Shown: positions 27,124 through 35,734 of the stretch, one piece after another
How positions within the stretch are numbered: position 1 is the first letter of the stretch
How the letters are laid out: each line of letters opens with the position of its first letter
Assembly: GCA_024698045.1 (NCBI GenBank)
Contig: JAILRS010000040.1
Coordinates: 1-64,000 of the forward strand
Source of the DNA: Selenomonadaceae bacterium
Lineage (GTDB): Bacteria; Bacillota; Negativicutes; Selenomonadales; Selenomonadaceae
Reading direction: 5' to 3'
Length of the DNA: 64,000 bases
Made by a program: the position numbers and the translations under genes
Notes under the pieces: generated by a model
What the model saw: only the letters and a program-made list of their open reading frames with translations
What the model was told of the DNA's origin: nothing
Databases searched by the model: none

Positions 27124-28119
27124 TCAAAATACTGTTTCTATGGTGCCGATAATTTCGCCGCGATGATTTTTCAATACGGGCGGAAAACGTTTATCGAGTT
27201 CTTCGGCTTCGGATTTGGTTAGCAAATCCAAATGTTTAAGTACTGCGATAGTCATGGGCGTAATCGCGGCAAAACTTCCGTCTTCAATCTTGAAAGTGAT
27301 ACCCAAATCATTATCTTTGACCGCCATACAAAAAACGGCATCGGAGCCGATTTTGGCGATGATTCTGCCGCCCGTGACCTCGGGGACTGCCATATCGATT
27401 CTGCCTGTACCGGCAACTATTTGCGGATATTTACTCATAGCATTGCGGATTTTGGTCGCCGCCTCTTCGTATTCGCCCCATTCGCCGAGTTTAGGCGTGG
27501 AAAGACGAGCATAGGCGAGCGACATATTATAAATCGGCAGGTAGAAAACGGGTACGCCGCAGCCATCAATTCCGATTTCCAATTTATCCTCGGGCATACG
27601 CGACGCCATCGCAACGTGTTTAAAAATAACTTTCTGCGCTTCGTGTTCGGGGTTCGTGTAACCTTGATAAGGTACGCCCAACATCATAGCCAACGCGATA
27701 ATTTGGGAATGTTTACCCGAACAGGCATTATGAACGGGCAAAACTTTTTCACCGTCGGCAATAATTTTTTTGAAGGCTTTACCGCTCATTGGGCGTACGA
27801 TTCCGCAATCCAAAACACTTTCATCCAATCCCAATTTGGCGAGAATACCGCGCACAAGTGCCACATGATTTTCTTCGCCGCTATGACTGGAAACGAGTAA
27901 GGCAAGTTCTTCGTCGGTAATGCCGTAACGATTTAAACCGCCGTTTTTGACAAAGGCAAGAGCTTGGAAAGGTTTGGCAGCGGAACGCCAAAACATAGGC
28001 AGATATGCGTTACCGACTGACGCAATAATTTTGCCGGCGGTATTCACGGCAACGACATCGCCGCGGTGTATATTCTCGATATGACCGGCACGAGTGTAAT
28101 GTAAAACAACTTCGCTCAT
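27124..28119 (-). CDS. asparaginase II family protein
   Basis: A 331-residue protein of the Asparaginase_II family (PF06089 type), not the classical AnsA/AnsB fold. Visible blocks include HRGDVVAVN, RSAAKPFQALAFV (about 45-57), SSHSGEENHV (about 77-86), HNACSGKHSQIIA (about 129-141) and IDGCGVPVF. Members hydrolyse L-asparagine to aspartate and ammonia or act on related substrates. Start is ATG 28119 behind GAGGAGG. It lies downstream of ftsH, but a terminator between them suggests separate transcription. Confidence 0.88.
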   Translation of the reverse strand: MSEVVLHYTRAGHIENIHRGDVVAVNTAGKIIASVGNAYLPMFWRSAAKPFQALAFVKNGGLNRYGITDEELALLVSSHSGEENHVALVRGILAKLGLDESVLDCGIVRPMSGKAFKKIIADGEKVLPVHNACSGKHSQIIALAMMLGVPYQGYTNPEHEAQKVIFKHVAMASRMPEDKLEIGIDGCGVPVFYLPIYNMSLAYARLSTPKLGEWGEYEEAATKIRNAMSKYPQIVAGTGRIDMAVPEVTGGRIIAKIGSDAVFCMAVKDNDLGITFKIEDGSFAAITPMTIAVLKHLDLLTKSEAEELDKRFPPVLKNHRGEIIGTIETVF

Positions 28120-28141
28120 TAAAATTCCTCCTCAAAGGTTA

Positions 28142-28170
28142 AAAAAAAATTAGGAGGGTAATAGCCCCTC
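28142..28170 (-). terminator. terminator after ftsH
   Basis: On the minus strand GGAGGG (28170-28165), a loop and CCCTCC (28157-28152) are followed by TAATTTTTTTT. This closes the divIC-to-ftsH unit. Confidence 0.75.
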
Positions 28171-28196
28171 CGTGATATTTTTACGTTCAAAAGAAT

Positions 28197-30128
28197 TTAG
28201 ACTGTTGTGGGTGGCTGTTCGTCGTCAAGATTAGTTTCGTTGGTAAGGTTAGTTTTGTCGGTAAGATTAGTTTCGTCGATTGGCGCAGGTTTTTCTATCA
28301 TTACGGGCGGATTATCTTCGGGTAATTTCGGAAGTTCTTTGCCGAAGACGATATCTTTTAACTCTTGCGCAGTCAAAGTCTCCTTATCAATCAAAGCTTT
28401 GGCAATGGCATCGAGTTTATCGCGGTTATCGGTTATTATCTTGCGACAATCTTCATATGCCTCGCTCATGTAACGATGAATTTCCTTATCGATTTCGCCC
28501 GCAACTTCTTCGGAATAATTTTTCTGAGGTTGACCGAAGTAATATTGTTGAACGGGATCGCCGCCGTAAGAAACGAAGCCCAAAACATTACTCATGCCGT
28601 ACTGCATAATCATGGCACGAACTATTTGACTTGCCTGTTGAATATCTTGAGATGCGCCCGTAGAAATTTCATTCAAGACAACTTCTTCGGCGACGCGTCC
28701 GCCCATTGATACTTTCAATCTGTCGAGTAATTCCGAGCGTGTCGCGTAACTTCTGTCTTCCTTAGGTAACATGAGGGTATAACCGCCGGCGCGACCGCGT
28801 GGAATAATAGTAACTTTGTGGACGGGATCGGCGTGTTTCAACATCATACCGACAAGAGCGTGACCGCCTTCGTGATAAGCAGTCAATTTCTTTTCGTGAT
28901 CGCTCATGACTTTGGATTTACGTTCGGGGCCTGCCATGACACGCTCGATTGATTCTTCAAGCTCCGTCATATCAATTTGATGTTTGTTTCTGCGTGCCGC
29001 CAATAGAGCCGCTTCATTAACCAAATTCGCCAAATCAGCGCCCGTGAAACCGGGTGTGCGTCTGGCTAAAATATCTAAGTCGGCATCTTTGGCAATCGGC
29101 TTGCCTTTGGTATGTACTTGGAGAATTGCGATTCTTCCGGTTAAATCGGGTTTATCGACAACGATTTGTCTGTCGAAACGTCCTGGGCGCAATAAAGCCT
29201 TGTCGAGAATATCGGGGCGGTTGGTTGCCGCGATGATTATTATACCTTCGTTAGCGGCGAATCCGTCCATTTCGACAAGCAATTGATTCAAAGTTTGTTC
29301 ACGTTCGTCGTGACCGCCACCCACTGCCGCGCCGCGTTGACGTCCTACTGCATCTATTTCGTCGATGAAAATTATACAAGGCGAATTCTTTTTGGCTTGA
29401 GCGAACAAATCACGGACACGGGAGGCACCGACACCGACAAACATTTCGACGAAATCGGAACCGCTGATAGAGAAAAATGCCACACCTGCTTCGCCCGCGA
29501 CAGCTTTAGCCAAAAGAGTTTTACCGGTACCGGGAGGACCAAAGAGCAAAACGCCCTTAGGGATTCTTGCGCCCAAGTCATTGAATTTTTTAGGGTACTT
29601 GAGGAATTCGACGACTTCGGCAAGTTCTTCTTTAGCTTCGTCGGCACCTGCCACATCGGTAAATTTTACCTTGACTTTATCGCCGCCCATCATCTTGGCG
29701 CGACTTTTACCGAAGGAAAAAACTTTATTACCGCCGCCCTGCGATTGAGCAATCATGAAATACCAGAAGGCGACCAGTAAAATGATAGGGAATAAAGAAG
29801 TCAGGAGCGTCATCCACCACGGCGGATCCTTAGGATTCTGCGCAACGATTTCCACTCCTTTTGCCTCGAGTTTTTCGACAAGAGTTTTATCGCCAATCGG
29901 CTCGTCGGGTGCTATCGTCGATAACTCGCTACCGTCTTTCTTCGTGACCTTTATCGTATTTTTCAGCAGGACGACTTTTGTTACTTCGCCTTGCTCTACC
30001 ATTTCGACAAATTGCGAATAACTGGTCTCTTGAACCGGTTTGGGCTCGACGGAAAAGTAATCGTAGGCAGTTATCGCGATAAAAATCACCAACAAATAAA
30101 ACCCGACATTGCGCAAAAAACTATTCAA
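28197..30128 (-). CDS. ftsH: ATP-dependent zinc metalloprotease FtsH
   Basis: A 643-residue membrane AAA+ protease that degrades membrane and short-lived cytosolic proteins. An N-terminal membrane helix (about 7-24), an extracytoplasmic domain, a second helix (about 108-127), Walker A GPPGTGKT (about 195-202), Walker [12 protein letters not shown], the SRH with [19 protein letters not shown] and the zinc site HEGGH (about 417) are all present. The tail carries a short repeat of TNLT units. Start is TTG 30128 after AAAAGGAGCG. It sits downstream of hpt, as in Bacillus. Confidence 0.97.
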   Translation of the reverse strand: MNSFLRNVGFYLLVIFIAITAYDYFSVEPKPVQETSYSQFVEMVEQGEVTKVVLLKNTIKVTKKDGSELSTIAPDEPIGDKTLVEKLEAKGVEIVAQNPKDPPWWMTLLTSLFPIILLVAFWYFMIAQSQGGGNKVFSFGKSRAKMMGGDKVKVKFTDVAGADEAKEELAEVVEFLKYPKKFNDLGARIPKGVLLFGPPGTGKTLLAKAVAGEAGVAFFSISGSDFVEMFVGVGASRVRDLFAQAKKNSPCIIFIDEIDAVGRQRGAAVGGGHDEREQTLNQLLVEMDGFAANEGIIIIAATNRPDILDKALLRPGRFDRQIVVDKPDLTGRIAILQVHTKGKPIAKDADLDILARRTPGFTGADLANLVNEAALLAARRNKHQIDMTELEESIERVMAGPERKSKVMSDHEKKLTAYHEGGHALVGMMLKHADPVHKVTIIPRGRAGGYTLMLPKEDRSYATRSELLDRLKVSMGGRVAEEVVLNEISTGASQDIQQASQIVRAMIMQYGMSNVLGFVSYGGDPVQQYYFGQPQKNYSEEVAGEIDKEIHRYMSEAYEDCRKIITDNRDKLDAIAKALIDKETLTAQELKDIVFGKELPKLPEDNPPVMIEKPAPIDETNLTDKTNLTNETNLDDEQPPTTV

Positions 30129-30165
30129 TCAAAAACGCTCCTTTTGTGCTGTTTTATTCGGAATC

Positions 30166-30723
30166 TTATTTGCCGCCGTAGACACTGCGCTTTAATACGC
30201 CGAGATAGGGGAGATTGCGATAGTGCTGAGCAAAATCGAGACCGTAACCGACAATAAATTCATCGGGGATTTCAAAACCGCAGTAATCGATATGGACATC
30301 AACTTTACGGCGCGAAGGTTTATTAAGCAAGGTGCAGATTTTGACGCTTGCGGCCTTTTTATCCATGAAGTAGTCAACGAGATAATTCATGGTAGTCCCG
30401 GAATCGATAATGTCTTCGACGAGCAGGATATCGCGACCTTTAGGGTCGTTATCCAAATTTTTCAAGATGTTGACTTTGCCGCTGGTGTGTGAATTGGCGT
30501 CATAGCTGGAGGCGATAAGAAAATCGAATTGAACGGGAATAGTCAGCCGCCGCACGACATCAGTGTAGAACATGACCGCGCCGTTGAGAATGCCGACAGT
30601 CAACAAAGGTTTTTCGATAGACTTGAAGTCTTCACTGATTTGCGCACTGAGCTCCTTAGCGCGAGCGGCGATTTCCTCCTCGGTGTACAGTACGCGTTCG
30701 ATGTAATCCTCTTTGCTTTTCAC
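30166..30723 (-). CDS. hpt: hypoxanthine phosphoribosyltransferase
   Basis: A 185-residue purine-salvage enzyme making IMP or GMP from hypoxanthine or guanine and PRPP. The PRPP loop is LLVEDIIDSGTTM (about 98-110), and the base-binding C-terminal part contains YCGFEIPDEFIVGYGLDFAQHYRNLPYL. GTG 30723 is preferred as start because it lies nine bases after AAAGGG; the TTG at 30732 touches the purine run. It lies between tilS and ftsH, the classic Bacillota order, and is followed by ftsH after 37 bp. Confidence 0.94.
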   Translation of the reverse strand: MKSKEDYIERVLYTEEEIAARAKELSAQISEDFKSIEKPLLTVGILNGAVMFYTDVVRRLTIPVQFDFLIASSYDANSHTSGKVNILKNLDNDPKGRDILLVEDIIDSGTTMNYLVDYFMDKKAASVKICTLLNKPSRRKVDVHIDYCGFEIPDEFIVGYGLDFAQHYRNLPYLGVLKRSVYGGK

Positions 30724-30771
30724 AGCGATCAACCCTTTCGTTAAAATTTATAACATTGGTATTGCAAACAA

Positions 30772-31740
30772 TCAAACATGCCTAACGGTCAACAAGCCGC
30801 GATGTAAATCGGCGCGCAAACCCGTAGGCAATTCCACGCCCGAAAGATTATTGAGTAAAACTTTACGGACGCCCTCGAAATGAACGAAGCCGAAATCTTT
30901 AACGGAGCCGTTTATTTCGGTGAGGAATTTTTTAATGACGGTACGTTGAATAGCGGGATGTAAGTCGAGAAATTTTTTGCGGACAATCGCGTTATCTTTG
31001 ACGACCGTCGGGAAAATATTTTCTGTTTGTTCGGCGATGTAATCGGAATCCTGCGCAGAAACTTCGCCCAAACGACAAAGAGTATCGACGAGAGCCGGAT
31101 TAAAATTCTCGAGAGTGGGAATAAGTTGGAGCCGAATTTTATTACGTGTGGCATCGGTCTCGAAATTGGTTGCGTCAAGTCTCGGCGTCAAATTCCTTTT
31201 ACGGCAAAAATTTTCGAGTTCTGTTTTTCTGAACTTTAAGAGCGGACGAATCAGCAAGCCGTAATCATTTGAAAAAGTCCGTGGCTTCATGGCGGCGAGT
31301 CCCGAAGAAGTAGAGCCGCGCAGTATTCGCATCAAAATAGTTTCGGCCTGATCGTCGGCATGATGTGCCAATGCTATCGCGTCACAATTAAAATTCTCTT
31401 TGACGTCGTGTAGAAAATTGTAGCGCAAAATTCTGGCGGCTGTTTCGGTCGAGATTTTATTATCGGCGGCGAATTTATTAACATCACCGTGAGCGCAAAC
31501 GAAATTTATGTCGCGGCTTTCGGCGAAGGATTTAACAAAGTCCGCATCATCGAGGGAATCCTGACCGCGTAAACCGTGTTCGTAATGTGCGATAAAGACG
31601 TCAAAATCGAAACGGCGACGGGAATTAATTAGGAGTTCGGCGAGAGCGAGAGAATCGGCACCGCCGGAAACTGCGATTAAAATTCTTTTGATTCCGTTGA
31701 AAATATTATCGGTTGCGCAGTTGTCAATGAATTTTTTAAT
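30772..31740 (-). CDS. tilS: tRNA(Ile)-lysidine synthetase, non-canonical start
   Basis: TilS converts C34 of tRNA-Ile(CAT) to lysidine so that it reads AUA. The frame runs from the P-loop AVSGGADSL (about 23-31), through YEHGLRGQDSLDDADF, to the ALAHHADDQAETILMRI block. There is no ATG, GTG or TTG upstream of the P-loop: the open frame begins just after TGA, with CTG at 31743 and ATT at 31740, about 10-13 bases after AGGGGG. ATT 31740 gives 322 residues, a short TilS without the usual C-terminal domain, like the compact Aquifex form. Flanks (S1 gene, hpt) support the assignment; only the start is uncertain. Confidence 0.85.
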   Translation of the reverse strand: MKKFIDNCATDNIFNGIKRILIAVSGGADSLALAELLINSRRRFDFDVFIAHYEHGLRGQDSLDDADFVKSFAESRDINFVCAHGDVNKFAADNKISTETAARILRYNFLHDVKENFNCDAIALAHHADDQAETILMRILRGSTSSGLAAMKPRTFSNDYGLLIRPLLKFRKTELENFCRKRNLTPRLDATNFETDATRNKIRLQLIPTLENFNPALVDTLCRLGEVSAQDSDYIAEQTENIFPTVVKDNAIVRKKFLDLHPAIQRTVIKKFLTEINGSVKDFGFVHFEGVRKVLLNNLSGVELPTGLRADLHRGLLTVRHV

Positions 31741-31782
31741 CAGTCAAAAAGCACCCCCTGCCGCAAAAAGAGCAAGGGGCAG

Positions 31783-32211
31783 TCAATCCGAACGCCTCGA
31801 ACCACGGCCGCCGCGCTTAGAATCGGTTTTACGTTTCAAATCGGTTAATCTTTCGTCGCTGTCTTTGAGGAATTTGGACAGTTTATCTTCAAATGAAGCC
31901 GACAACTGTCTTGGCGGTTTGCGGAAGTCTCCGCGCCGATTTTGTTTGAAAGATTGATTGCTGTTACTTTCGGCGGGCTTGGGCTTTACCTGTTTGATGG
32001 ACAACGCGATTTTGTTGCCCTCGACGTTTATAACTTTAACCTGTACCGCATCGCCTTCGTTCAGAAAGTCATGAACATCATTGACGTAAACGTCAGCGAC
32101 CTCGGAAATATGAATCAGCCCGACTTTACCCTCTGCCAATTCAACGAAGGCACCGAAATTAGTAATTTTTGTGACTTTGCCTTCTACAATGTTGCCTGCT
32201 TCCATTGCCAA
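31783..32211 (-). CDS. S1 RNA-binding domain protein (YabR-like)
   Basis: A 142-residue protein with one S1 domain (about 5-75): GNIVEGKVTKITNFGAFVEL and GLIHISEVADVYV are typical. The C-terminal half is basic and low in complexity, ending in GGRGSRRSD, probably an unstructured RNA-binding tail. Start is TTG 32211, seven bases after AGGAGG; an ATG six bases further in is less well spaced. Position between divIC and tilS matches yabR in Bacillus, whose role in translation or RNA metabolism is not settled. Confidence 0.88.
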   Translation of the reverse strand: MAMEAGNIVEGKVTKITNFGAFVELAEGKVGLIHISEVADVYVNDVHDFLNEGDAVQVKVINVEGNKIALSIKQVKPKPAESNSNQSFKQNRRGDFRKPPRQLSASFEDKLSKFLKDSDERLTDLKRKTDSKRGGRGSRRSD

Positions 32212-32245
32212 ATTATGTCCTCCTACAAAAAATTTTTAATACGCC

Positions 32246-32524
32246 TTAGGGGCGTGTAGATTGATAAGGCATTTCGCCCTGTTTAGTCATACCCAAATCT
32301 TCTCTGGCCAAGCGTTCGATATTCTCAATGTCTTGAAGTTCGGCAAGTTCCTTACGCAATTTTTCGTTGGTAGCCTTTGCCTGTTCCAATCTTTTATCGG
32401 CAATTCTTTGACTTTCGTTTACATTAGTGAGATGAACTTGTTGCGAGACCAAAACGGTAGAGAAATAAGCAATAACCGCGAACAATGCCAAAGCGAACCA
32501 GTTAAAACTTTTCTTTTTACGCAT
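32246..32524 (-). CDS. divIC: septum formation initiator, DivIC/FtsB family
   Basis: A 92-residue bitopic division protein. A short basic cytoplasmic N-terminus (MRKKKSF) leads to one membrane helix (about 9-27), then a coiled coil (about 40-70) and the conserved ENIERLAREDLGM segment (about 66-78). DivIC works with FtsL and DivIB in the divisome. Start is ATG 32524 after GAGGAGG. It is the first gene of the minus-strand unit through ftsH, with a good promoter in front. Confidence 0.92.
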   Translation of the reverse strand: MRKKKSFNWFALALFAVIAYFSTVLVSQQVHLTNVNESQRIADKRLEQAKATNEKLRKELAELQDIENIERLAREDLGMTKQGEMPYQSTRP

Positions 32525-32549
32525 TACACCGCCTCCTCAGCTTTTCAAT

Positions 32550-32578
32550 ATGATAACAGTTAGAATGCCGTTTCGCAA
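32550..32578 (-). promoter_or_regulatory. promoter of the divIC-tilS-hpt-ftsH unit
   Basis: On the minus strand TTGCGA (32578-32573), a 17-bp spacer and TATCAT (32555-32550) precede divIC by about 25 bp. The 160 bp between this and the plus-strand promoter at 32742 are AT-rich and show nothing else I can name. Confidence 0.65.
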
Positions 32579-32741
32579 GGTATATATTTTTACGATGATA
32601 TTGGCGGGATTTTATCCGAAGACTTTGGTAAAAAAGTAAGTTCACGCGCTATTATTTCGGAGTTTTGTATGCGGCGAAAAATTTTGTGTTTTATTCCACG
32701 TCGTGCAAATTTTTTCCTGCCGCCGCTAAAACTTTTTAACC

Positions 32742-32770
32742 TTGACAAAGAATATAGTCAAGTTTACTAT
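32742..32770 (+). promoter_or_regulatory. promoter of the amber-interrupted gene
   Basis: A perfect TTGACA (32742-32747), a 17-bp spacer and TACTAT (32765-32770). The promoter is intact although the gene behind it carries a stop codon. A leader of about 125 bases follows to the start at 32898. Confidence 0.7.
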
Positions 32771-32897
32771 TTGGTTAATGTCAAAATTTTCTTTCTTATC
32801 GTGAATAAATAATGAAAGGCTCTTATCGGGATTTTCAATCGGAATTCGTACGGTTTTTGTATAACCATAAGTGATATATTTTCAGAGGTTAGATGTA

Positions 32898-33881
32898 ATG
32901 AAATTCTTTGACAAATTAAATCTTCGTCGTTTCGCGAAAGTAGCGGCGATAGCGACGGTTGGCGGTTCGATTCTTTTCGGCAATACCGGCATAGTAAGTG
33001 CAGATTCGGAAGGTATGAAGGCATCCCGCGAAGCGTACACCGCGAAAATGGAAAGTACTCGCATGATGGATTTCGACCTTATGCTTATCTCGCCTAATTT
33101 CCATATGGATATAGATTCGCGAGCACAAGCGACAGCCGACGGCGTTATCAAAATGAGCGGTGAATTAGGTTGGACTTATACCAATCTCGAGAAAAACTAT
33201 TCAACAAATAATCGCATTCCGTTTTACATTTAGCAGGAGGGAGATAACGAATTAGCATTGTTTGTCCACCGTGCCGGCTATTGGAGCAGAATGTATTTGC
33301 CCGGCTTGCCTGCTGTTCTTACAACCACATGGAAAGCCGTTACGCCCACGACGATTAAAGATAATATCGGTGCGGTTAAAGATGCGGAAGTTCTTAACGA
33401 TACTGCCAATATGCGCATTATGAAAATCACATTAGACGGCAAAAAAATCGCGAATATTTTAGAGAAAAACAGTTCCAAATCGTTCTCTACCCTGAAGGGC
33501 GAAGATTTGAAACATCAACGCGAAGTGTTTGCCAGATGGATGACGGCAATCAGAGCCAACGACATAACTTTCACATGGACGGTGAATAAACCCGGTTGGG
33601 AAACAGTCACCACCGTTTTTGATTTGACGGATATTATGCGCGCATATTCGCGTTACGTTCTCGACGAATCTGCGGCAGGTCGTGTTGTTCTGACCGATGA
33701 AGAACGTTCACTTTTGGACGCTATGGGCTACTACGCCGAATTGAAATTCTACAGCACGAACATTTCGCCCAGAGAAGATTTATTGATTGTTCGTCCCGGT
33801 GAATTGGATTACGCACCCGTCAACGACAATTCTCTCGATGATATTTTCTACGAAATGACCACAGTTGTTAAGAAAAAGTAA
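32898..33881 (+). pseudogene. secreted protein interrupted by one in-frame TAG
   Basis: Two consecutive frames form one protein. The first (32898-33233) gives 111 residues with a signal peptide (about 1-36, ending GIVSADS). It stops at TAG 33231-33233. The same frame then continues without a break to 33881, reading QEGDNELALFVHRAGYW onward for 216 residues. IPFYI-stop-QEGDNE would fit a continuous beta-rich segment, and a single change such as GAG to TAG explains it. The downstream part has no well-placed start of its own. Function unknown; exported. It could be a recent null mutation, a base-calling error or recoding. Confidence 0.75.
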
Positions 33882-33934
33882 TCGGAAACGATAAGGATAA
33901 AAACGGCTTGAATTGTCGCCGGATGATTTGAGCG

Positions 33935-34005
33935 AAGGCATTTACATTGAACCGTAGGCAAGGACAAATGTTCGGAAAGTTCAATGTGGATGCCTTTTAT
34001 TTTTG
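33935..34005 (+). terminator. long hairpin with T-rich tail
   Basis: AAGGCATTTACATTGAAC (33935-33952) pairs over 18 bp, with two G-U pairs, with 33979-33996. The loop is 26 bases, and TTATTTTTGG follows. It ends just before the ribosome site of the EamA gene. It may be a terminator of the preceding gene, a leader element of the next one or a small RNA. Confidence 0.6.
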
Positions 34006-34014
34006 GAGGACGCC

Positions 34015-34434
34015 ATGATTTTTTTCCCGATAATGTTAGCGGTGATTGCCAATGTTTTCTACCACATAGCGAGTAAATCGATTTGCGCGGAACAAAATGC
34101 TTTTATGGGTCTGGTGATAAATTATGCCACGGCTCTTGTTGCTAGTGCGATATTGTTTTTCCTTACGCCACATGATAGAATTTTCGCCGAAGTAATGCGC
34201 AGTAATTGGGCGTGTATAGTAATGGGCTTATCGATAACGGGGGTTGAGGTAGGCTTTGTGATGATTTACCGCGGCGGAGGGGAATTATCAACGGCGTCGC
34301 TGATTGTCAGCATTTTGATTGCGGTAGCGATGTTATTTATCGGCGGATTTTTTTATCACGAGCAGATAACGATGACGAAAATTATTGGAGCGTTGATGTG
34401 CCTAATCGGGGTGATACTCCTTTCGTACGGTTAA
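34015..34434 (+). CDS. half-size EamA/DMT-type membrane protein
   Basis: A 139-residue hydrophobic protein with about four to five membrane helices covering almost its whole length. It resembles one EamA domain of the drug/metabolite transporter superfamily: GFVMIYRGGGELSTASLIVSI and a last helix GALMCLIGVILLS. Full-size members have two such halves; this size suggests it works as a dimer. ATG 34015 follows TGGAGGACG. Its last codons and stop lie inside the first copy of the dispersed repeat. Substrate unknown. Confidence 0.8.
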   Translation: MIFFPIMLAVIANVFYHIASKSICAEQNAFMGLVINYATALVASAILFFLTPHDRIFAEVMRSNWACIVMGLSITGVEVGFVMIYRGGGELSTASLIVSILIAVAMLFIGGFFYHEQITMTKIIGALMCLIGVILLSYG

Positions 34435-34535
34435 TGAAAGTGTTCAAAGTCAACTTTGTAATTATTATAAGCGCGGTCATTAACTTTGTTTGTCGAAACA
34501 ATTGGGCGCGATTTCCGGATGCAACGTCACGTTGC
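34420..34535 (+). repeat. dispersed intergenic repeat, copy A
   Basis: The copy begins with the inverted repeat CTTTCGT-acggtta-ATGAAAG and ends with the palindrome GCAACGT-C-ACGTTGC (34521-34535). In between it shares ATTGGGCGCGATTTC and other blocks with copies at 45894 and 61371. The 5' end overlaps the last codons of the EamA gene. No coding capacity of its own is evident. Confidence 0.8.
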
Positions 34536-34614
34536 CGGCCTCTTCCGTAATCAATACCCCAAGTCAATGTTACTTCAACCGTAGTAATTATTGTTTCAAA
34601 GGAGAGATATTATT

Positions 34615-34977
34615 TTGACTGATAAAAAATTTTTCGGAGCGGCGCAGGAATTACGGGCGAAATTAACCGAATGGATAAACGGCGGAAAAAATCCGATGGA
34701 GATAGTATTAAACATAGCGAAGGAAGTCGGGGAATTATCGGGCGAAGATTCTTACTACGAAATGACGCGCGATCAAATATTATCGGTGTACGGTTTTGCG
34801 CTGAGGGAAAATTTCATATTGGATGATGAGATTGCCGAAGTGCGCGCGCGTTTGGAAAAAATATCCGCGGCGTATGAAGACCCGAAATTTAATGAAGAAG
34901 AACATATTCGGATAGGTTACGCGCTGGAAAATCATAAGAAAGAGATTGAACGGCTGGAAAGTTTGAAACGAGGATGA
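34615..34977 (+). CDS. hypothetical protein upstream of an ABC transporter
   Basis: A 120-residue soluble, acidic and helical protein. TTG 34615 follows AAAGGAGAG with good spacing; an in-frame TTG at 34591 lies before the ribosome site. Segments such as NPMEIVLNIAKEVGELSGEDSYYEMTRDQI suggest a helical bundle. I do not recognise the family. The permease gene starts three bases after its stop, so the two are almost certainly translated together and it may be an accessory of the transporter. Confidence 0.75.
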   Translation: MTDKKFFGAAQELRAKLTEWINGGKNPMEIVLNIAKEVGELSGEDSYYEMTRDQILSVYGFALRENFILDDEIAEVRARLEKISAAYEDPKFNEEEHIRIGYALENHKKEIERLESLKRG

Positions 34978-34980
34978 CGA

Positions 34981-35724
34981 ATGTTTTTCAGTGATGTCGT
35001 AACGATAATGTGGCGCGATTGGATAGTATTGCGTCGGCGGCTGAAAAAATTTATTTTATCGCGATTGGTGACACCCGTACTGTATTTGGTGGCATTCGGT
35101 TGGGGACTCGGTCGGAATATAAATATGGCGTCGGGCAGCTACATGGATTTTCTCGTACCGGGAATAATCGCGCTTAACACAATGAATGTCAGTTACATGA
35201 GCATAACGACAGTACACGCCGAACGGGTATATCACAAAAGTTTGGAAGAATATTTGAGCGCACCGATAGAGCCGAGTGCGTTTGTATTCGGCAAAATATT
35301 TTCTGCGGTAATTCGTGCGCTGATATCGACGGCGTTGATTTTATGTGTGGCGAAACTTTTCGGAGCGAATTTGACATTTTTATCGGGCGCGGCGAACGTG
35401 ATAAATTTTTTCTGTATAGTCATACTCAATTCGATAATATTTGCCGCCGTATGTTTCTGCGCAGCGATGAAAGTACAGACGTACGAGGAATTAGGTCAAG
35501 TGAATACGTATTTATTAATGCCGATGAGTTTTCTTTGCGGAACATTTTTCAGCGTAAAGGAATTGCCCGAGGCGGTAAGGATTTTTATCGAAACATTGCC
35601 GCTGACACATACGAGTCAACTTTTGCGGACGGGTTTTGATTTAAATTCGGCGGCGATACTTTGTGTTTACGCGATAATTTTGATGTGGTTATCGGTGCGG
35701 ATTTTCAAACGGTTGTCGAATTGA
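34981..35724 (+). CDS. ABC-2 type transporter permease
   Basis: A 247-residue inner-membrane protein of the ABC-2 family with six predicted helices. LVTPVLYLVAFGWGLG, a GSYMDFLVPGIIALN block and the late PMSFLCGTFFSVKELPEAVR are typical of the NodJ/DrrB/CcmB-like type used for lipid, polysaccharide or drug export. ATG 34981 follows the upstream stop closely, and a GAGGATGACGA site overlaps that stop. The ATPase gene follows after only a few bases. Confidence 0.88.
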   Translation: MFFSDVVTIMWRDWIVLRRRLKKFILSRLVTPVLYLVAFGWGLGRNINMASGSYMDFLVPGIIALNTMNVSYMSITTVHAERVYHKSLEEYLSAPIEPSAFVFGKIFSAVIRALISTALILCVAKLFGANLTFLSGAANVINFFCIVILNSIIFAAVCFCAAMKVQTYEELGQVNTYLLMPMSFLCGTFFSVKELPEAVRIFIETLPLTHTSQLLRTGFDLNSAAILCVYAIILMWLSVRIFKRLSN

Positions 35725-35734
35725 AGGGATGAAG

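Noticed and set aside
33231-33233. TAG as a pyrrolysine codon
   Set aside because: No pyl genes or suppressor tRNA are in the window and the protein is not of a methylamine methyltransferase family; a mutation is simpler.
35189-35639. Extra frames on both strands inside the ABC-2 permease gene
   Set aside because: They lie wholly within a clear membrane-protein gene and have no start signals.
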